Counted from the first letter of the stretch, positions 42,263-50,676 are shown. The stretch: 64,000 nt of DNA from Amycolatopsis orientalis DSM 43388 (GCF_000411975.1 NZ_ASXG01000099.1:1-64000); one strand, 5' to 3'. Made by a program: numbers and translations. The notes: generated from the sequence alone by a model not told the origin.

Positions 42263-43348
42263 ATGAGCCCGACCGCCACCGGTCCGCACGTCGACGAGAC
42301 CGGCGCGCGGATCGTCGGCGAGGTCGGCCTCCTGGAGTACGAGGACTGCCAGGTGTCGGCGATCCACGGCCTCCGGGACATCTTCCGCGTCGCCAGCGAG
42401 TACGCCGTCGAGTCAGCGGATCCGCCGAGCGTGATCCGGGTCAGCACCTGGACCGTGTCCGCGACCGGCGCCGGCCCGGTCCTTGCCTGCACCTCGGACA
42501 CCCATCCCGAACTCCAGCACCGGCTCAGCCACCTCGTCATCCCGCCGAGCCTCGTCGTGCCCGAGCTCATGAGGCCGGTCAGCGAGCTCGCCGGCTGGCT
42601 CGGCGGGCTGCGGGCGGAGGGCACGACCCTGTGCGCCGTGTGCGCCGGGGTCTTCGTCCTCGCCGAGACCGGTCTGCTCGACTCCCGGGACGCCACGACC
42701 CACTGGGCGTTCGCCGAGGAGCTGGCCCGGCGCTACCCGAAAGTCCGGGTGGACGCTTCGCGCATGGTGATCGACGACGTCGACATCGTGACGGCCGCGG
42801 GGATCCTCGCCTGGGTCGACCTGGGCCTCACGCTGGTCGACCGGATGCTCGGCCCCAGCGTCATGCTGCACACCGCGCGTTTCGTCCTCGCCGACCCGCC
42901 CCGTCGGCGGCAGTCGCTCTACCGCGAGTTCACGCCTCGGCTCCAGCACGGCGACGCCGACATCCGCGAGGTGCAGATCCGCCTGCACGCCGCCCTGCAC
43001 GAGCCGCACTCGGTCGAGGACCTCGCCCGGGCCGCGGCCATGCATCCGCGCACCTTCCAGCGGCGGTTCAAGGAGGCCACCGGACTGACGGCGACGGAGT
43101 ACCTCCAGGCGGCGCGCATCGCGAAGGCCCGCGAGTCCCTGGAGCTGACCACCGAGCCGGTCGCGCGGATTTCGCGCAGCGTCGGCTATCTCGACGTGTC
43201 GAACTTCCGGCGGCTTTTTCAGCGCGCCACCGGCGTCACGCCGTCGGAGTACCGGAACCGGTTCGGCATCGCGGCACGCGCCGGCAGCCAGCCGGACGAC
43301 CAGGCGGTCAGCCCGCGAGGATCCGCTCCACTCCCTCCCGGTACGTAG
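42263..43348 (+). CDS. GlxA-type AraC regulator (DJ-1/PfpI domain fused to AraC HTH)
   Basis: The 361-residue protein combines an N-terminal DJ-1/PfpI-like domain (VGLLEYEDCQVSAIHGLRDIFRVA, with TTLCAVCAGVFVLAETGLLD as the elbow) with a C-terminal AraC double HTH (SVEDLARAAAMHPRTFQRRFKEATGLTATEYL, VGYLDVSNFRRLFQRATGVTPSEYRNRF). The start ATG 42263 follows GAGGAGA. The final 41 bases overlap the end of the convergent epimerase gene. It likely regulates the adjacent hydrolase or the neighbouring minus-strand cluster. The effector is unknown. Confidence 0.9.
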   Translation: MSPTATGPHVDETGARIVGEVGLLEYEDCQVSAIHGLRDIFRVASEYAVESADPPSVIRVSTWTVSATGAGPVLACTSDTHPELQHRLSHLVIPPSLVVPELMRPVSELAGWLGGLRAEGTTLCAVCAGVFVLAETGLLDSRDATTHWAFAEELARRYPKVRVDASRMVIDDVDIVTAAGILAWVDLGLTLVDRMLGPSVMLHTARFVLADPPRRRQSLYREFTPRLQHGDADIREVQIRLHAALHEPHSVEDLARAAAMHPRTFQRRFKEATGLTATEYLQAARIAKARESLELTTEPVARISRSVGYLDVSNFRRLFQRATGVTPSEYRNRFGIAARAGSQPDDQAVSPRGSAPLPPGT

Positions 43349-44228
43349 TGACCCGGAAGCCGGGGAACCGGGCAGCGAACTTCGAGCTGTCGAAGATGTT
43401 GTCGCCGCGGTAGCGCACGAGCAGCTCGTACATCTCGTCGAGCGGCTTGACGAAGCGCCGCCCGATGCGGAACGCGAGCATCGGCAGCACCGTGTAGCCG
43501 AGCTCGCGGCCGACGGTCTCGCCGGCGATCTCGACGAGTTCGGCGTAGGTCTTGCGGTCGGGGTCGATCGGCAGATGCCACGTCTGGCCGTAGGCGTCCG
43601 GCGTGTTGCCGAGCAGCGCCAGCGCCCGGCTCGCGTCGGGGGTCCAGATCAGCGAGCGCTTGGCGTGGGCGTTGACCGGGACGAACGGCCGTTTGCCCGC
43701 CTTGATCCGGTCGAACACCAGCGAATTCGTGTAGCTCTTCGTCGGACCGGGGCCGTAGAACTCCGGGGCGCGGCCGATCAGTCCCTCCACCCGGCCGGTC
43801 CGCATGGCCTCGAGCAGCATGGTGGCGAGCTCGCCGCGGACGCGTCCCTTGCGACCGCCCGGCGCGAAGGCCGTCGACTCGGTCTGGGGCTCCGGCGTCC
43901 CGGGATACATGTAGGTGTTGTCGAAGAAGACGAGCTTCGTCCCGTGTTCGGCGCAGGCGTCGATGACGTTGCGCATGATGACGGGGAACTGCCGCTCCCA
44001 CAGCTCCGAATCCAGGGGCAGGCCGACGGTGAGATAGGCGATCTGGCTGCCCGCGACGGCCCGGCTGGCGGCCTCGGCATCGGTGAGGTCCGCGGCCACG
44101 AGTTCATCGGTGTCGTGGACCCGCGCCGGCTTGCGGCTGACGAGGCGAATGTCCTTGGTGTGCGTGCGATGGAGCTCTTTCACGAGCTCGTCGGCGATCG
44201 GTCCGCCGGCGCCGAGGACGGTGTGCAT
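43308..44228 (-). CDS. NAD-dependent epimerase/dehydratase-like (atypical SDR) protein
   Basis: The ~306-residue Rossmann protein begins MHTVLGAGGPIADELVKELHR with a short nucleotide-binding loop (GAGGPIA), has VAADLTDAEAASRAVAGSQIAYLTVG, FFDNTYMYPG, and GLIGRAPEFYGPGPTKSY, a pattern of extended/atypical SDR proteins acting on small metabolites. In FFDNTYMYPG the usual YxxxK pair is not obvious, so catalysis may be altered. ATG 44228 is used because it starts the first strand. It is the last gene of the minus-strand set downstream of the TetR operator and overlaps the 3' end of the GlxA-type gene by 41 bases. Confidence 0.83.
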   Translation of the reverse strand: MHTVLGAGGPIADELVKELHRTHTKDIRLVSRKPARVHDTDELVAADLTDAEAASRAVAGSQIAYLTVGLPLDSELWERQFPVIMRNVIDACAEHGTKLVFFDNTYMYPGTPEPQTESTAFAPGGRKGRVRGELATMLLEAMRTGRVEGLIGRAPEFYGPGPTKSYTNSLVFDRIKAGKRPFVPVNAHAKRSLIWTPDASRALALLGNTPDAYGQTWHLPIDPDRKTYAELVEIAGETVGRELGYTVLPMLAFRIGRRFVKPLDEMYELLVRYRGDNIFDSSKFAARFPGFRVTTYREGVERILAG

Positions 44229-44262
44229 TCGGTCTCCTTGAAGTACGGGGGTCGGCGGCCGC

Positions 44263-45042
44263 TCAGCCGCGAGCGGCGCCGGGCCACCAGCGGACAATGC
44301 GGTCGACCACCGCGGCCGGGGTGCGGACCCAGCCGATGTGGTCGTTGGTCGCGCCCGGGGGCGCCTGGTCGCGGGGGTAGTGCCAGCGCGTCACCGAGTC
44401 CGGTGCGAAGAGTCGCTCGGCGAGGTCGTCGACGGCCCCGACCGGGGACAGCCGGTCCTCGCCCAGGCTGATGACGAGGGACGGCGTGGTGATCGGCTGC
44501 TCGACCGGGTAGGGCGGCCGGCCGGTGAGGACCATGCGCGCCCATTCGCGCATGAACGTACGCGCACCGGGGCCGCCGAACGCCGGCTTCGGGAGGTAGC
44601 CGAAAACCGCGGTCGCCACCGGGACGACGAGCGCCGCCATGACGGCGAGATGGAGACCCCGGCAAGCGAAATGCCGATAGCGCGGGATCGCGCCGCCGAC
44701 GGTGATCACCCCGTCGGCTGGCGGCCGGGTGAGCTCGTGCCCGGCGACGAGCTGGCCGCCGAGGCTGTGCCCGAGGAGGAGCACTGGCCGCGCCGGCGAC
44801 TCCGCCCGCGCGGCGGCGACTGCGTGGGCGATGTCGTCGATTTCGTCGCGGTAGGCCCAATCCTCGTGTCGGCTCGCCCGCGGCTCGCCGCGCTCGAACC
44901 CTCGCCGGCGCAGCGCTCGGGCCGGCCACCCGCGTCGCTCGAACTCCGCGACCAGCGGCCGGTAGTAGCCGGAGCCGACGGCCATCGCCGGCGAGATGAG
45001 GACAATCGGCGCGCTGGCACCGGTTTTCTCAGCGTCCGTCAT
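44263..45042 (-). CDS. Alpha/beta hydrolase
   Basis: The 259-residue protein has IVLISPAMAVGSGYYRPLVAEF, an elbow LLLGHSLGGQLVAGHEL with Ser near residue 92, an alanine/valine-rich cap that could be membrane-associated (LHLAVMAALVVPVATAVFGY), LVISLGEDRLSP for the acid and NDHIGWVRTP for His. It belongs to the serine-aminopeptidase S33-like hydrolases annotated near steroid or lipid genes in actinomycetes. It overlaps the upstream enoyl-reductase-like gene by 14 bases, so they are coupled. Substrate unknown. Confidence 0.83.
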   Translation of the reverse strand: MTDAEKTGASAPIVLISPAMAVGSGYYRPLVAEFERRGWPARALRRRGFERGEPRASRHEDWAYRDEIDDIAHAVAAARAESPARPVLLLGHSLGGQLVAGHELTRPPADGVITVGGAIPRYRHFACRGLHLAVMAALVVPVATAVFGYLPKPAFGGPGARTFMREWARMVLTGRPPYPVEQPITTPSLVISLGEDRLSPVGAVDDLAERLFAPDSVTRWHYPRDQAPPGATNDHIGWVRTPAAVVDRIVRWWPGAARG

Positions 45043-46237
45043 GAGGTGCCGCCGTCGTGGTGATCACGGTGAAGGCGATGCCCGCGTCGCGAAGCCGGCG
45101 CAGCAGGTTCTCGCCCATCGCGGTCGCGGTGGTGACCTGGCCGGCGGTGGGCGGGTTGTCGTCGAAGGCGAGGCACAGCGCCGACTCGGCCAGCATCTTG
45201 GCGGTCTCGGTGTAGCCGGGGTCCCCGCCGCGGACCTGGGTGTGCACGGTCTGACCGCCGCTCTCGCCGACGAAGTCGACGGTGAACCAGGCGCGCTCCC
45301 GGCGCTCCGCCGCCGGCCCCTCGCCTTGCGGGAGGCGTCGGCCGATGGCGCGGCGCAGCGGCGGGACCTGCACGGCGGCCAGGGCGGCGGCGAAACCGGC
45401 GACTGCGCCGGCGACGGTCGCGACGCGCCGGACCCCGGCGTAGTGGGAGTAGGCGAAGTCGGGTCCGTAGTCCGGGCGAGCGAGTGCGGACCGCCGGACG
45501 ACCTCGGGGTCGATCGTGGGCAGCGGGATCAGCCAGGTTCCGAGCACCCGGTCGCGACCGGGGAGGCCGAGGCGAGTGCGGACCCGCCGTCCCCGCGGCC
45601 GCGGCTCGAGCCGGCGGCGGGCGGACGCGGCCCGCACCATGGCGCGCGGTCGCGACAGCTGGCCCAAGCCGGAGTGCAGCGTCCCGCCGGAGATGGCGGC
45701 GTTCGTGCGAACCACTCCCCGGAGGGTCACCGGCGCCCCGGGCGGCAGCTGCTGGACGGTGAAGAGCGCACCGAGATCGTGCGGGATCGAATCGAAGCCG
45801 CACGCGTGGACGATGCGCGCACCGGTCCGCTCGGCAGTCGCGTGGTGCTCGGCGTACATCCGGTCCACGAACTCGGGCTCGCCGGTGAGGTCGACGTAGT
45901 CCGTGCCGGCCGCGGCACAGGCGGCCACGAGCGGTTCGCCGTGCTCCAGGTAGGGGCCGACTGTGGTGATCACGACGCGCGCGGACTCGGCGACGCGGGA
46001 CAGCGACTGGCGGTCCGACGAGTCGGCCTGGAGGAGCGCGAGGTCCTCCAGCTGCGGGTTGCTCCGCAGGAGACGGCCGCGGACGGCCTCCAGCTTCGCC
46101 GGGTTGCGTCCGGCCAGAGCGAGCTTCGCCTCGGACGGGAGGCGGGCGGCGAGGTACTCGGCGGTCAGGCCGCCGGTGAAGCCGGTGGCGCCGAAGAGCA
46201 CGACGTCGAAGGGACGCGCGTTCGTGCGGGGGGACAT
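45029..46237 (-). CDS. Saccharopine-dehydrogenase-like / trans-acting enoyl-reductase-like protein
   Basis: The 402-residue protein has an N-terminal Rossmann motif FDVVLFGATGFTGGLTAEYLA and LALAGRNPAKLEAV, the TTVGPYLEHGEPLVAACAAAGTDYVDLTGE segment typical of saccharopine-dehydrogenase-like proteins, and CGFDSIPHDLGALF. Mycobacterial Rv2449c and the phthiocerol/phenolic-glycolipid trans-acting enoyl reductase are relatives, so it may reduce a lipid or polyketide. ATG 46237 is divergent from the TetR start by 71 bases with the operator between. It heads the unit with the hydrolase and epimerase genes. Confidence 0.85.
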   Translation of the reverse strand: MSPRTNARPFDVVLFGATGFTGGLTAEYLAARLPSEAKLALAGRNPAKLEAVRGRLLRSNPQLEDLALLQADSSDRQSLSRVAESARVVITTVGPYLEHGEPLVAACAAAGTDYVDLTGEPEFVDRMYAEHHATAERTGARIVHACGFDSIPHDLGALFTVQQLPPGAPVTLRGVVRTNAAISGGTLHSGLGQLSRPRAMVRAASARRRLEPRPRGRRVRTRLGLPGRDRVLGTWLIPLPTIDPEVVRRSALARPDYGPDFAYSHYAGVRRVATVAGAVAGFAAALAAVQVPPLRRAIGRRLPQGEGPAAERRERAWFTVDFVGESGGQTVHTQVRGGDPGYTETAKMLAESALCLAFDDNPPTAGQVTTATAMGENLLRRLRDAGIAFTVITTTAAPHDGR

Positions 46238-46267
46238 CGGGTCTCGGCTCCTCCGGACATGCGGTAT

Positions 46268-46284
46268 GTTTACAGTGCTAACAC
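46268..46284. promoter_or_regulatory. TetR operator in the divergent promoter (site 1)
   Basis: GTTTACAGTGCTAACAC lies between the divergent TetR and enoyl-reductase-like genes. Reading in reverse it matches the site at 46935-46951 at 14 of 17 positions. Confidence 0.6.
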
Positions 46285-46308
46285 CACCGTAGAAGGGCAA
46301 AGTAAGCG

Positions 46309-46884
46309 ATGTCAACTTCCGAGAAGGGTGGCTACCATCACGGCGACCTGCGGGCGGCGCTGCTGTCGGCCGCGATGGAGATGCTCGAGGCCGGCGAGCC
46401 CTTCTCGCTCCGTGCCGTCGCGCGCCGGGCCGGGGTGTCGCCGACAGCGCCGTACCGCCATTTCAAGGACCGCGACGCCCTGGAGTCCGCACTGGCCGCC
46501 GAGGGCTTCCGCGACCTGCTGGCAGACCTCGGCGACGGACGCGAGCCGCCCGCCTCGCTCGCGGACCTGGCCGAATTCGCGGTCGCCTACGTCGCCTTCG
46601 CCCTGCGGCGCCCGGCGCTCTTCCGCGTGATGTTCGGCAAGCCGTGCGACGACGCGGACGACGACCGGGTCAAAGCCGCCGACGCCCTGCACGAACTGCT
46701 GGCCGCCGCGCTCGCCCGGGTCTCCCCCGAGGCGGACACCTCGGCACTGGCGTCGGCCGGCTGGGGGCTCGCGCACGGGCTCGCCTGCCTGTACCTCGAC
46801 GGAAAACTGCAGGCGGCGTCAGACCAGGAGATCGCCGAGCAGGTGCGCGGCGCGTTCCTCGCGATCGCGTCGATCGGCCCCTGA
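46309..46884 (+). CDS. TetR-family regulator with WHG-type C-terminal domain
   Basis: The 191-residue protein begins MSTSEKGGYHHGDLRAALLSAAMEMLEAG, the YHHGDLR start typical of the TetR_C_13/WHG group, then FSLRAVARRAGVSPTAPYRHFKDRDAL as the DNA-binding helix pair. The ligand domain carries GWGLAHGLACLYLDGKL, the WHG-like motif. It is divergent from the enoyl-reductase-like operon and 84 bases upstream of the acetoacetate-decarboxylase-like gene. Related 17-base operators occur in both flanking promoters, so it probably represses both units and itself. Confidence 0.9.
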   Translation: MSTSEKGGYHHGDLRAALLSAAMEMLEAGEPFSLRAVARRAGVSPTAPYRHFKDRDALESALAAEGFRDLLADLGDGREPPASLADLAEFAVAYVAFALRRPALFRVMFGKPCDDADDDRVKAADALHELLAAALARVSPEADTSALASAGWGLAHGLACLYLDGKLQAASDQEIAEQVRGAFLAIASIGP

Positions 46885-46902
46885 CCCGGGCGCGCGACCG
46901 GT

Positions 46903-46951
46903 GTTGACAGTGCTCACATGCCGTGTCATCCTCGGTGTTAGCACTGCTTAC
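46903..46951. promoter_or_regulatory. TetR operators before the acetoacetate-decarboxylase-like gene (sites 2 and 3)
   Basis: GTGTTAGCACTGCTTAC (46935-46951) is the inverted form of site 1. GTTGACAGTGCTCAC (46903-46917) is a weaker copy that includes TTGACA, a possible -35. The pair brackets the expected promoter. Confidence 0.6.
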
Positions 46952-46968
46952 ATCAGAGGAGAGAGTCC

Positions 46969-47895
46969 ATGGCATCGACCGGCACGAAACCCGGCCGGAC
47001 CGTAGAGGTCGACCTCGGAGGCCGGCTCGTCCCCGTCCCCGAAGGCGGCCTCTACGACCGGTTCCGGATGGACACCGACCTCGACGAGGTCGCCCGGGAC
47101 CCGAGGGTCAGCAGCGTCGACTTCTTCCGCCGGATGCCGAAGACCCGCGTGGACTCCCGCATCGGGCCCACGCTGACGCCGAACTTCTACTACCGCATTT
47201 CCACGGCCCGGCTCACGATGCTCGCGCCGGCGAAGGCGATCCGCGCCCGCCTGCCGAAGGAGCTGGACCCGCTCGAGCTCGCCCCGGGGCTCGGGATCGT
47301 TTCGGTGATGGCCTTCCGCTACGACGTGTGCGACATCGACTTCTACACCGAGGCCGCCGTCGGCATCGCCGTCAAACCGGCCCGGCACGGCGGGCTGGGG
47401 TTCCTCGACCTGGCCGCCGGGCTCAAGAACGACTCCCTGCACTCCTACGTGCTCTCGCTTCCGGTCAACACCGAGATCGCGCAGGTGCGCGGCCACGACG
47501 GCTACGGTTTCCCCAAGTGGGTCACCCAGCTCGACGTCGACATCGACACCGACCGCACCTCGTTCCGGGTCGCCGACGACGAGGGCGGCCTCGACCTCGC
47601 CCTCGCCGCGCCCACCCCGAAGCAGACCGTCCGGCGCACCGGCGAGCACGTCTCGACCCTGACCTCCTACACCACGATCGACGGCGCCTGGCACTCCACG
47701 ACCAGCCAGATCAACCAGCTGGCCGCGGGCGCCACGCGGTTCCCCCGCGGCCTGGACCTGCGGCTCGGCAAGGGCCGGATGAGCGACGACTTGCGCTCGC
47801 TGAAGCCGGTCCGGACGATCCAGCTCGACGTCGCCACCGAAGCACAGCTGGCCCTGCACATGCCGGTGCCCACCTCCGTCCAGGAGCGGAGCTGA
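46969..47895 (+). CDS. Acetoacetate-decarboxylase-family protein
   Basis: The 308-residue protein shows the ADC-like fold: YYRISTARLTMLAPAKAIRARLP, LGIVSVMAFRYDVCDIDFYTEAAVGIAV, and GHDGYGFPKWVTQLDVDID, where the Lys of GFPKW is the plausible Schiff-base residue. In true acetoacetate decarboxylases this Lys attacks a beta-keto acid; many actinobacterial homologues instead act as aldolase-dehydratases or have unknown roles. ATG 46969 follows GAGGAGAGAG. Palindromic sites upstream link it to the TetR gene. It is followed by a possible short gene and the DJ-1/PfpI gene on the same strand. Confidence 0.84.
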   Translation: MASTGTKPGRTVEVDLGGRLVPVPEGGLYDRFRMDTDLDEVARDPRVSSVDFFRRMPKTRVDSRIGPTLTPNFYYRISTARLTMLAPAKAIRARLPKELDPLELAPGLGIVSVMAFRYDVCDIDFYTEAAVGIAVKPARHGGLGFLDLAAGLKNDSLHSYVLSLPVNTEIAQVRGHDGYGFPKWVTQLDVDIDTDRTSFRVADDEGGLDLALAAPTPKQTVRRTGEHVSTLTSYTTIDGAWHSTTSQINQLAAGATRFPRGLDLRLGKGRMSDDLRSLKPVRTIQLDVATEAQLALHMPVPTSVQERS

Positions 47896-47902
47896 GAACG
47901 AA

Positions 47903-48016
47903 ATGCCCGCCACCCGTCCGGCTCCGCTGACGCCGGCCCGAATCGAGCGACTGGCCGGCCGCAAGCGCGGCCCGCGGCCCAGCCAACCGCTCCGCACTAA
48001 GGAAAATCAGCCATGA
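47903..48016 (+). CDS. Possible 37-residue basic peptide overlapping the DJ-1/PfpI gene
   Basis: ATG 47903 opens a frame (MPATRPAPLTPARIERLAGR start, Arg/Lys/Pro-rich, ending TKENQP) that stops at TGA 48014-48016, overlapping the next start as ATGA. It begins 8 bases after the preceding stop. There is only a weak ribosome site, and it may just be spacer DNA. Confidence 0.3.
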   Translation: MPATRPAPLTPARIERLAGRKRGPRPSQPLRTKENQP

Positions 48017-48717
48017 CCAAGCGCATCCTCCATGTCGTCACCAACGTCGGCCACTACGACGACCCGTCCCACGCCACCGGGCTGTGGCTCTCCGAGCTCA
48101 CGCACGCCTGGCACGTGTTCGACGAGGAAGGCTTCGAGCAGACCCTGGTCAGCCCGGCAGGCGGCGCCGTGCCGCTCGAGCCGCGGTCGCTGAAGTTCCC
48201 CAACTACGACAAGACCGCCAAGGCCTGGCGTGCCGACCCCGCGAAAATGGAACTCCTCGCGACCACGAAGAGCCCCGAGGAGATCGACTCCGCCGCCTTC
48301 GACGCCATCTACTTCACCGGCGGCCACGCAGTGATGTACGACTTCCCCGGCTCCGAGGGCCTGCAGCGCATCACCCGCGAGATCTACGAACGCGGCGGCA
48401 TCGTCTCCTCGGTCTGCCACGGCTACTGCGGCCTGCTCGACACCCAACTGTCCGACGGCAGCTACCTCATCGACGGCAAGCACATGACCGGCTTCGCCTG
48501 GCAGGAAGAGGTGCTCGCCCGCGTCGACAAGCTGGTGCCGTACAACGCCGAGGACCGCGCGAAGGAGCGCGGCGCGCTCTACGAGAAGGCCAAGCTGCCG
48601 TTCGTCTCCTACACGGTGACCGACGGCAACCTCGTCACCGGCCAGAACCCCGGCTCGGCCAAGGCCACGGCGCGAAAGGTGGTCGAGGCTCTCGCGGGTG
48701 CCACGTCGCACTCCTGA
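48013..48717 (+). CDS. DJ-1/PfpI-family protein, Hsp31-like (type 1 glutamine amidotransferase domain)
   Basis: The 234-residue protein starts MTKRILHVVTNVGHYDDP and carries the nucleophile elbow SSVCHGYCGLL with Cys135-His136, the acid/oxyanion residue in YFTGGHAVMYDFP (usual Glu not obvious) and FPNYDKTAKAW. Hsp31-type members act as glutathione-independent glyoxalase III or chaperones. ATG 48013 fits the family start, preceded by AAGGAAA. It is in the TetR-controlled set with the ADC-like gene, perhaps detoxifying a reactive carbonyl (inference). It converges with the Ro60 gene after 150 bases. Confidence 0.87.
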   Translation: MTKRILHVVTNVGHYDDPSHATGLWLSELTHAWHVFDEEGFEQTLVSPAGGAVPLEPRSLKFPNYDKTAKAWRADPAKMELLATTKSPEEIDSAAFDAIYFTGGHAVMYDFPGSEGLQRITREIYERGGIVSSVCHGYCGLLDTQLSDGSYLIDGKHMTGFAWQEEVLARVDKLVPYNAEDRAKERGALYEKAKLPFVSYTVTDGNLVTGQNPGSAKATARKVVEALAGATSHS

Positions 48718-48867
48718 GATGCGTTCGTTTCCCGCACATTATCCGAACCGTGGCAGCGCGATCGCTCGCAGCTTCCGCTCCTTGCGATCGTCCGGGGTGG
48801 CGGCCGACTGGGCGTTCGAGACCGGAGCCGGCGAGCCCCAGTCTCGAACGCCCTTGCGCGACGCCGA

Positions 48868-50469
48868 TCAGAATGGCCAAACGGCGTTCTGGCCGGCCTC
48901 GAGCAGCGAGATCATCCGGAACGCGGTGTCGGTCAGCCCGCCGAACGTGTGCCGGTTCCGGCCGCCGCTGGGGGCGTGGCCAGTCCGGTAGCCCGCGAGG
49001 TTCCACGTGTACAGCGGCATGTTCTGCGGGACCGCGGAGCCGACGTCGCCGAAGCCGGCCTGCTCGTCGGTCAGGAGCACGACTCGGTCGTGGAAGCCCG
49101 GACGCAGGTGCCGTTGGATCGCCCCGGCGGTGTCGGTGCCGCCGCCGATGAAGTAACCGCCGCTCTTCCAGCGGTCGACCGCGCGGAGCAGGGATTCGCC
49201 TCGCTTCACCGGAAACTGGACCGAGGGCGGCTGGTTTCCCCAGTCGCTGGAGAACGACACCACGTCGGCGTGCTCGCAGCGCGCCCCGAGCGCGATCCCG
49301 AAGACCGCGGCCGCGTCCCACCGCAGCAGAGTGCCGTCCTTGCTGAACCTGCTGTTCATCGAGCCCGAGGTGTCGACGAGCACCAGAGTCCGGCCAGTCA
49401 GTTCGGGCACATTCGCCAGCGACAGCGTGATCGCTTGTTCCAGCGCCCATGCCCACCGCAGTGAAGGCGCCGCCCGATACGCGGACAGGAACCGCATCGG
49501 CATCTGGCGAGACCGGGCGACCTCGTCCGGGTCGGCGAGCTTCGCCGCGACCGTCGCGGCGACCTCGTCCGAGACACCGGCCTCGTCGAAGTTGCGCAGG
49601 TTCCGCAGCAGCGCCAGGTAGCCCATCGAAGGGATGATCGCCTCCCACACCGCGGCGGTGAGCGGACTTCGCAGCCATCCGGCGAGCGCTTCCCAGGTCA
49701 TCCCGGCCTGGCGCAGCCGCGACCGCGCTTCGTCCAGATTTCCTGTGGTGAACAGCTCGCGCCGCTCCTCCACCGGCCACGCCATCAGCTCCGCGCGCGA
49801 ACCGAGGACTTCGAGTTCGGCGGGAATCTCGCGGTCCGGGTTGAACCGGACGTCGAGGATGTGCGCGAACAGCGCGTTCTGCCAGTCGGCCCGGGTGTCG
49901 GGATGGGTGATGCCGAGGACGTCCGCGAACCGGAAGCCCCGTGCGGCCGAGTCCCACTTGAGGAACGACTTCTCGTTGTAGAGCCGCTTGACGGCGTCGG
50001 CGACGCCGCGCTTCACCGGCTTGGGCACGGTCCGGCCGTGCACGCTCGTCCAGTAGCCGAGCATCTCCCCGGGCTCGTCGGCGCGCTGGAGCACACTGTC
50101 GACGACGTTGCGCGACATGCCGTTCTCGCCGGCGTCCAGCCGAGCCCTCGCGAATTCCGCGCCGCCGACGATGGCCGCGGTGCGCATGTTCGCGCCGCTG
50201 CGCAACCAAGCGAGAAACCGGGCAGTCCACTCGGGATCGGCCACGGTCGCCGCCCGGACGAGTTCGGCGTAGCGGATGTCGCGCTCGTCCGCTGTCTCGT
50301 AGAACGTGTTCTCGCTGACCAGGTTCGTCACGGCGAGCAGGAACAGTTCGCTCTTGGTGTCGCGCGCGTAACCCGCGCCGCCTTCATAGGTACGGCCGGA
50401 CAGAGTTCGCGCGGTGACGACCGGCGACGAAACCGCCGCCCGAAGGCCGGCGATGTTGAACTTCGGCAT
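48868..50469 (-). CDS. Bacterial Ro60 orthologue (TROVE domain plus vWA)
   Basis: Ro60/Rsr is a ring-shaped RNA-binding protein that holds Y RNAs and misfolded or structured RNAs and can feed RNA to PNPase. The 533-residue protein has the HEAT-like TROVE ring (from TKSELFLLAVTNLVSENTFYE through WEAIIPSMGYLALLRNLRNF near residue 290) and a C-terminal vWA domain with MIDAS motif VLVDTSGSM at residues 364-371 and VVLLTDEQAGFGD. ATG 50469 is chosen since MPKFNIAGLRAAV is the family start and GGGG-rich sequence precedes it. The Y RNA genes lie directly upstream on the same strand, the classic arrangement. Confidence 0.92.
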   Translation of the reverse strand: MPKFNIAGLRAAVSSPVVTARTLSGRTYEGGAGYARDTKSELFLLAVTNLVSENTFYETADERDIRYAELVRAATVADPEWTARFLAWLRSGANMRTAAIVGGAEFARARLDAGENGMSRNVVDSVLQRADEPGEMLGYWTSVHGRTVPKPVKRGVADAVKRLYNEKSFLKWDSAARGFRFADVLGITHPDTRADWQNALFAHILDVRFNPDREIPAELEVLGSRAELMAWPVEERRELFTTGNLDEARSRLRQAGMTWEALAGWLRSPLTAAVWEAIIPSMGYLALLRNLRNFDEAGVSDEVAATVAAKLADPDEVARSRQMPMRFLSAYRAAPSLRWAWALEQAITLSLANVPELTGRTLVLVDTSGSMNSRFSKDGTLLRWDAAAVFGIALGARCEHADVVSFSSDWGNQPPSVQFPVKRGESLLRAVDRWKSGGYFIGGGTDTAGAIQRHLRPGFHDRVVLLTDEQAGFGDVGSAVPQNMPLYTWNLAGYRTGHAPSGGRNRHTFGGLTDTAFRMISLLEAGQNAVWPF

Positions 50470-50525
50470 GTCCCCCAACCCCTCGTTGTGCCGAGAGGAG
50501 TCGCAATCTCCAGATGCGGCCCGAG

Positions 50526-50640
50526 AAAAAGTCGGCGACGGTGACAAAGCTGCTCTGCCGATTGAGCTACCCCGCGGTTTCCCGCGGTGACGGGACTCGA
50601 ACCCGCAACCCGCCCATTAACAGTGGAAGTAACCATTGCC
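50526..50640 (-). ncRNA. YrlA-type Y RNA with tRNA-like module, upstream of the Ro60 gene
   Basis: Read on the minus strand, GGCAATGGTTAC (50640-50629) pairs with GTCACCGTCGCC (50545-50534) in a 12-base helix with two mismatches and one G-U, the Ro-binding-type stem. Inside lies a permuted tRNA mimic: a T arm GCGGG-TTCGAGT-CCCGT (50606-50590), an acceptor-like stem CCGCGG-GAAA-CCGCGG closed by a GNRA tetraloop (50587-50572), and a D arm GCTC-AATCGGCA-GAGC (50567-50552). TTTTT at 50530-50526 ends the RNA. This order (T arm, capped acceptor, D arm) is that of bacterial YrlA RNAs. Exact 5' end uncertain by several bases. Confidence 0.82.
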
Positions 50641-50676
50641 TGCGCACCGGGCGCATCTGAAGTTGTGGCTCCCGAG

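Noticed and set aside
50552..50610. A conventional tRNA gene
   Set aside because: T-arm and D-arm sequences are present but in permuted order with a tetraloop-capped acceptor and no anticodon arm, so it is a Y RNA module and not a tRNA.
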